A DNA stretch of 64,000 nt from Adlercreutzia equolifaciens DSM 19450 (lineage in GTDB: Bacteria; Actinomycetota; Coriobacteriia; Coriobacteriales; Eggerthellaceae), in the NCBI RefSeq assembly GCF_000478885.1, contig NC_022567.1, positions 806,001-870,000 of the forward strand. The letters are read 5' to 3'. A program made the position numbers and the translations under genes. Of the stretch, positions 60,807 to 64,000 are shown piece by piece. Each line of letters starts with the position of its first letter. Position 1 is the first letter of the stretch. The notes under the pieces are model-generated. The model made no database searches. It was given only the letters and a program-made list of their open reading frames with translations, and was not told the DNA's origin.

Positions 60807-62855
60807 TTATTCGATGGCGTACAGCCTCATGTCGCCGTCCTTAAGGATCAGCTTGAAACCGGGAGTCGCCTCGTCAACGGCATCGATGCCGGCGTAGTTC
60901 TTCATGTTGTCCTCGTTCGTCTGTATCAGCCAGACCCCCGTATCCAGCGACACGTCGTGGTCGAGCTGCAGCACGTAGCGCGCCCCGGTGGCGGCCACCG
61001 CCTCGGCCACGGCCTCGTCAGTTGCGATAGCGGCCAAACCCTCGCGGATGATGGGGCTCTGCTCGGTCTCCTCGCCGGTGTCGATATGGCGGTAGTAGGT
61101 GTTCAGGCCGTTGAGTCCGTAGGCGAAAACGCTGCCGTCGTGGGGTTGGTTGATGACGAGCGCTCCCTCGGGTATGATGCCCATCACCTGACGCACGAAG
61201 GCCTCCTCCACGGCGCTGTAGGTCTGCTCCTGTCCCAGGTCGTAGCCCTCGGTCACCAGGTAGTGCATGAAGGCGATGGCTGTTCCTTCGGTGGAAACGA
61301 AATGGGGCTCCTCGACTCCCTTGGGGAGCTCCACCTTCACGGGCGGAATATAACAGGGGGAGAAGTTCGCAAGGGAGAAGAGGGCCAGGACGAGGGCGAG
61401 GAGGACTTGCCGGTGCCGCCCGCTCGCGAGACGCGCGATGGCGCCGGCGATGGCGGCCAGACCCACGGCGGCTACCGGCACGAGGAACAGCTCGGCGCAG
61501 CAGAGGATGCGGTAAGGGTCGCTGTACCAGAAACCCGCCAGGAAGGTGCGCAGCGTGTAGCTCGCCTCGGTGCACCGGCAGACCGCGTATACGATCAGCA
61601 TGTAGGCGCCGGGCAGCGCGAGCCAGCCGCGCCCTCGGCGAGAGAGCGCGGCCGCGCCGGTAAGGCACACGGCGAACAGCAGCCACTGGGGCGGTTGGTT
61701 GGGATATAAGGAAAGGGCGGCGGCCGCGTAGAAGCTCTCGGGCCAGGTAAGGTTCAAGTTCCCGACGTTGTCGTAGAGCACCACCTGCTGCAGCGGCGGC
61801 GCGTACAGCATCGCCTGCCACAGGACGAGGCAGACGGCGAATCCCAGGGCCCACACCACCCAGCGGCGGCGCAGCGGGTTAGCGGGGGACAGACGTGGGC
61901 TCGCGCGCAGGGCATCGGCGGCGCGCCGGATGGCGAGCGGCGCGACGAACACGAGGGTCGTGAACAGCCCGTTGGGATGGGCGAGGCCGAAGAAGACGGC
62001 GAGGGTGGCCGCCGAAACGATGAGCCCCTTCCAACGTATGGGCCCAGGCCCGGTCAGGTAGGACGCGATAAGGGCCAGGGCCGCCGGTACCAAGCTGAAG
62101 CTGATGAGGTTCGCGAGCAGCTGGCCCTTCAGAAGGAGCACCCAGGGGAAGCAGGCGAAGGCCATGGTGGAAACCGCCCCAGCCAATATGACGTCGCGGC
62201 GCCGGGGGAACAGCACGGTCATAAGGGCGAGGGAGCTGATCGGGTACGCGATGCCGGACAGCACCGTGTTCAGGGCGTTGAAGATAACGGGGAGGTCGAG
62301 GCCTGTGGCCGAGTATGCGAGGGCCGCCAGGATATGCCAGGCCGCCGGGTAGTAGCTCGGCGGCGATACCAGCGATTCGGCGCCGAGCGAGGTGGCCAGC
62401 GGCGACCAGATGCCGGTGTCGATGAAGACGCGGGGCAGGGTGTCGTGGGTCTGGTTGTCGAAGCGGCAGTAGAACGATGCGGGGGTGTCGAGCGATTTCA
62501 CGAAGATGTAGCCGCAGACGGCCAAGCCGACGGCGATATAGAGGCACAGCACGAGCAGATCGCGCGTCGCCACGGGCCGCCTCAGGCCCTGCCCGCGCCT
62601 GCGGCGGAGCATGTGTCCCGCCGCGGCAACGACGGCGGCGGCCAAGGCGACCGACCCCAGCACGTTGCCCCAGAAGCAGGGCACCCCCGCTTTTTCCCAC
62701 AGTATGGCGAAAAGCCCGTAGCCGATGCAACTGGCGATAGGGGCGCAGCCCAGGCAGAGGGCCCGCCGCAGCCCCAGGCCCCGCAACAGGGGGTATCCCG
62801 GCCCGTAGAGGATGCCGACGAACAGTGCGGCGCAGAGGAAGAAGCTCGTCCACAT
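60807..62855 (-). CDS. Large polytopic membrane protein, DUF6541-like
   Basis: A 682-residue protein with about 13-14 hydrophobic helices, then a soluble C-terminal domain of about 150 residues exposed on one side. The helix part, with a long loop holding FYCRFDNQTHDTLPRVFIDT after helix four, resembles GT-C-type glycosyltransferase-like proteins of Actinobacteria grouped as DUF6541. No catalytic acidic pair can be assigned safely. The stop of the next gene upstream (62865) is ten bases away, so the two are one operon. A role in surface polysaccharide or polymer assembly is inferred from neighbours. Confidence 0.7.
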   Translation of the reverse strand: MWTSFFLCAALFVGILYGPGYPLLRGLGLRRALCLGCAPIASCIGYGLFAILWEKAGVPCFWGNVLGSVALAAAVVAAAGHMLRRRRGQGLRRPVATRDLLVLCLYIAVGLAVCGYIFVKSLDTPASFYCRFDNQTHDTLPRVFIDTGIWSPLATSLGAESLVSPPSYYPAAWHILAALAYSATGLDLPVIFNALNTVLSGIAYPISSLALMTVLFPRRRDVILAGAVSTMAFACFPWVLLLKGQLLANLISFSLVPAALALIASYLTGPGPIRWKGLIVSAATLAVFFGLAHPNGLFTTLVFVAPLAIRRAADALRASPRLSPANPLRRRWVVWALGFAVCLVLWQAMLYAPPLQQVVLYDNVGNLNLTWPESFYAAAALSLYPNQPPQWLLFAVCLTGAAALSRRGRGWLALPGAYMLIVYAVCRCTEASYTLRTFLAGFWYSDPYRILCCAELFLVPVAAVGLAAIAGAIARLASGRHRQVLLALVLALFSLANFSPCYIPPVKVELPKGVEEPHFVSTEGTAIAFMHYLVTEGYDLGQEQTYSAVEEAFVRQVMGIIPEGALVINQPHDGSVFAYGLNGLNTYYRHIDTGEETEQSPIIREGLAAIATDEAVAEAVAATGARYVLQLDHDVSLDTGVWLIQTNEDNMKNYAGIDAVDEATPGFKLILKDGDMRLYAIE

Positions 62856-62864
62856 GGCCCGTCG

Positions 62865-63989
62865 CTACTCCCGTCCGCTCGCCAGATCCATGATGCGGCG
62901 GCACAAATGGGCCGTGCACGTTTCGTTCTCTGGCAGGGCGATGTTGCGCGCGACGAAGGCGTCGAAGGCGCCATGGTCGAAGCCACCTTCCTCTATGGCG
63001 GCCATGATCTCGCGGGCGTCGGCGGTGAAGAGCGCGGGGACGTCGCGCTCGAGATCGATGTTGAATGCCCGCTTCTCATGGTAGTCGTCCCAGTCGTAGG
63101 CGTACAAAAAGACGGGGATGCCGAGCAGTCCGGCCTCGTACATGACCGTCGAGTAGTCGCTGATGACGTAGTCGGCGCGGTAGAGAGGGTCGATGGCGGG
63201 ATCCTCAATGCGGATGGCGCGCGGGTCGTCTATCACCTGGGTGCTGACGGGGTGCGGCTTGTAGACGAGGGCGTAGCGGCTGAAGTCGATGGCGTTCAGA
63301 AGCGCCGCCATGGCCTCCTTCTCGTTGGCGGGCTCCGCTTTGCGGAAAGTCGGGCAGTAGACGATGACCTTTTTGCCCATGAGGCTGGGGCAGGCCTGCT
63401 CGACGGCGGCGCGCTGGGCGGCGCGGTTGCCTTTGTCAAGCAGTAGATCGACCCGGGGCAGCGGCGCCTCGAAGACGATGGACGGCTCCACGTTAAACCC
63501 AGCCGCCAGATCCTCGGCGAAGGTGAGCGACGACACGGCCACGGCGTCGTAGCCCTCGTGCATGTGCATGAGGGCCGCCGTCTCCGCGCTATGGCCTTCC
63601 TCGGTGTCCAACGCCGTGTAGCCGAACTTCTTCATGTTGCCCAGGGCATGCCAAATCTGCACGACGGGCGCCTTGATGCGCTCGCCCAGCAGGCTGACGA
63701 CGATGCAGTAGGAGTCGAGCACCACCGCGGGGCTCGTGGCGATGTAGAACACCTGGCGCATCATCACGGGCAGATAGGACAGGGGACTCTTCAGGGTGTT
63801 CGCCAAAACGACGACGCGCCAGCCGGGCCACTCGCGCTGGAAGTACGCACGGATCATGCGGAAGTCGACGGGCTCCTGGTCGCTCTGGCGGCTGATGCAG
63901 ACGATCTGGTCGCGGACGGGCAGCAGTCGGCAGAGGGCGTACCAGGCGGCAAGTAGGGCGGTTGCTATGCGCACGGCGAGGGACTTCAC
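62865..63989 (-). CDS. CDP-glycerol glycerophosphotransferase-family protein
   Basis: A 374-residue protein of the TagB/TagF family, which adds glycerol phosphate units to a lipid-linked or wall-linked acceptor. PVVQIWHALGNMKKFGY is the family signature with the catalytic histidine, and KVIVYCPTFRK, LVYKPHPVSTQ, ADYVISDYSTVMYEAGLLG (holding the second histidine-serine region) and PVFLYAYDWDDY follow. It is shorter than TagF, closer to TagB or to capsule transferases. The GTG at 63989 with GAAAGG upstream is probably the start, although an earlier start beyond the window cannot be excluded. Confidence 0.85.
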   Translation of the reverse strand: MKSLAVRIATALLAAWYALCRLLPVRDQIVCISRQSDQEPVDFRMIRAYFQREWPGWRVVVLANTLKSPLSYLPVMMRQVFYIATSPAVVLDSYCIVVSLLGERIKAPVVQIWHALGNMKKFGYTALDTEEGHSAETAALMHMHEGYDAVAVSSLTFAEDLAAGFNVEPSIVFEAPLPRVDLLLDKGNRAAQRAAVEQACPSLMGKKVIVYCPTFRKAEPANEKEAMAALLNAIDFSRYALVYKPHPVSTQVIDDPRAIRIEDPAIDPLYRADYVISDYSTVMYEAGLLGIPVFLYAYDWDDYHEKRAFNIDLERDVPALFTADAREIMAAIEEGGFDHGAFDAFVARNIALPENETCTAHLCRRIMDLASGRE

Positions 63990-64000
63990 GGCGGCCTTTC

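Overview
The window looks like chromosome of a strictly anaerobic, high-GC actinomycete of the class Coriobacteriia, most probably the family Eggerthellaceae (Eggerthella, Gordonibacter, Adlercreutzia and relatives). The reasons are Tat-exported molybdopterin and flavoprotein reductases with their own multiheme or Fe-S partners, regulators that join a 12-helix membrane half to a LuxR helix-turn-helix, frequent GTG/TTG starts, and many small palindromic intergenic repeats. The genus is inference; no rRNA gene or tRNA gene was found to settle it.

Layout. 1-6.6 kb: tail of a membrane protein, then a minus-strand DMSO-reductase-like operon (catalytic subunit, four-cluster Fe-S subunit, TorD chaperone, b-heme MsrQ-like membrane protein) with a divergent membrane-LuxR regulator. 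6.6-8.5 kb: EF-P and a DegV protein around a nested inverted repeat. 8.6-12.7 kb: a multiheme cytochrome and Tat flavoprotein pair resembling the Eggerthella cgr type of reductase operon, with a second membrane-LuxR regulator. 13-14.2 kb: a DUF559-like nuclease-fold protein. 14.8-21.1 kb: carboxyltransferase-AccB fusion, AccC, Asp23, NusB, XseB and Dxs. 21.2-24.6 kb: acetyltransferase, AmtB, PII and a TSCPD protein. 24.6-28.7 kb: toxin-antitoxin pair, phosphate permease, ribosomal protein S1 and CoaE. 28.7-31.8 kb: soluble LuxR regulator and a second Tat flavoprotein carrying a C-terminal heme-c motif. 31.9-40.5 kb: AbrB/PIN toxin-antitoxin, YeiH exporter, UvrB behind a LexA-type box, a polysaccharide deacetylase, RecN, and an RHH/PIN toxin-antitoxin. 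40.7-48.9 kb: an RlpA-like surface protein, PheS-PheT behind a T-box leader, GlmS and AcpS. 49.2-55.7 kb: a broken hybrid histidine kinase, NAD(P)H-hydrate dehydratase, an HdeD-like protein and LigA. 56-64 kb: NlpC/P60 hydrolases, a WecA/TagO-type transferase, a large polytopic membrane protein and a CDP-glycerol-type transferase.

How the parts fit. Core housekeeping genes (translation, repair, isoprenoid, biotin-dependent carboxylation, cell wall) alternate with respiratory cassettes, each a dedicated exported reductase next to its own LuxR regulator. That is the usual way this family equips itself for many organic electron acceptors. The last 8 kb suggest a peptidoglycan-remodelling and glycerol-phosphate-polymer function.

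The most unusual signal is a family of three roughly 110-base elements. They start 14 to 19 bases after the stop codons of pheS, pheT and ligA. Two internal blocks are nearly invariant, while the outer and central stems differ completely in sequence between copies yet stay self-complementary in each. At least four other palindromic repeat types occupy other intergenic gaps.
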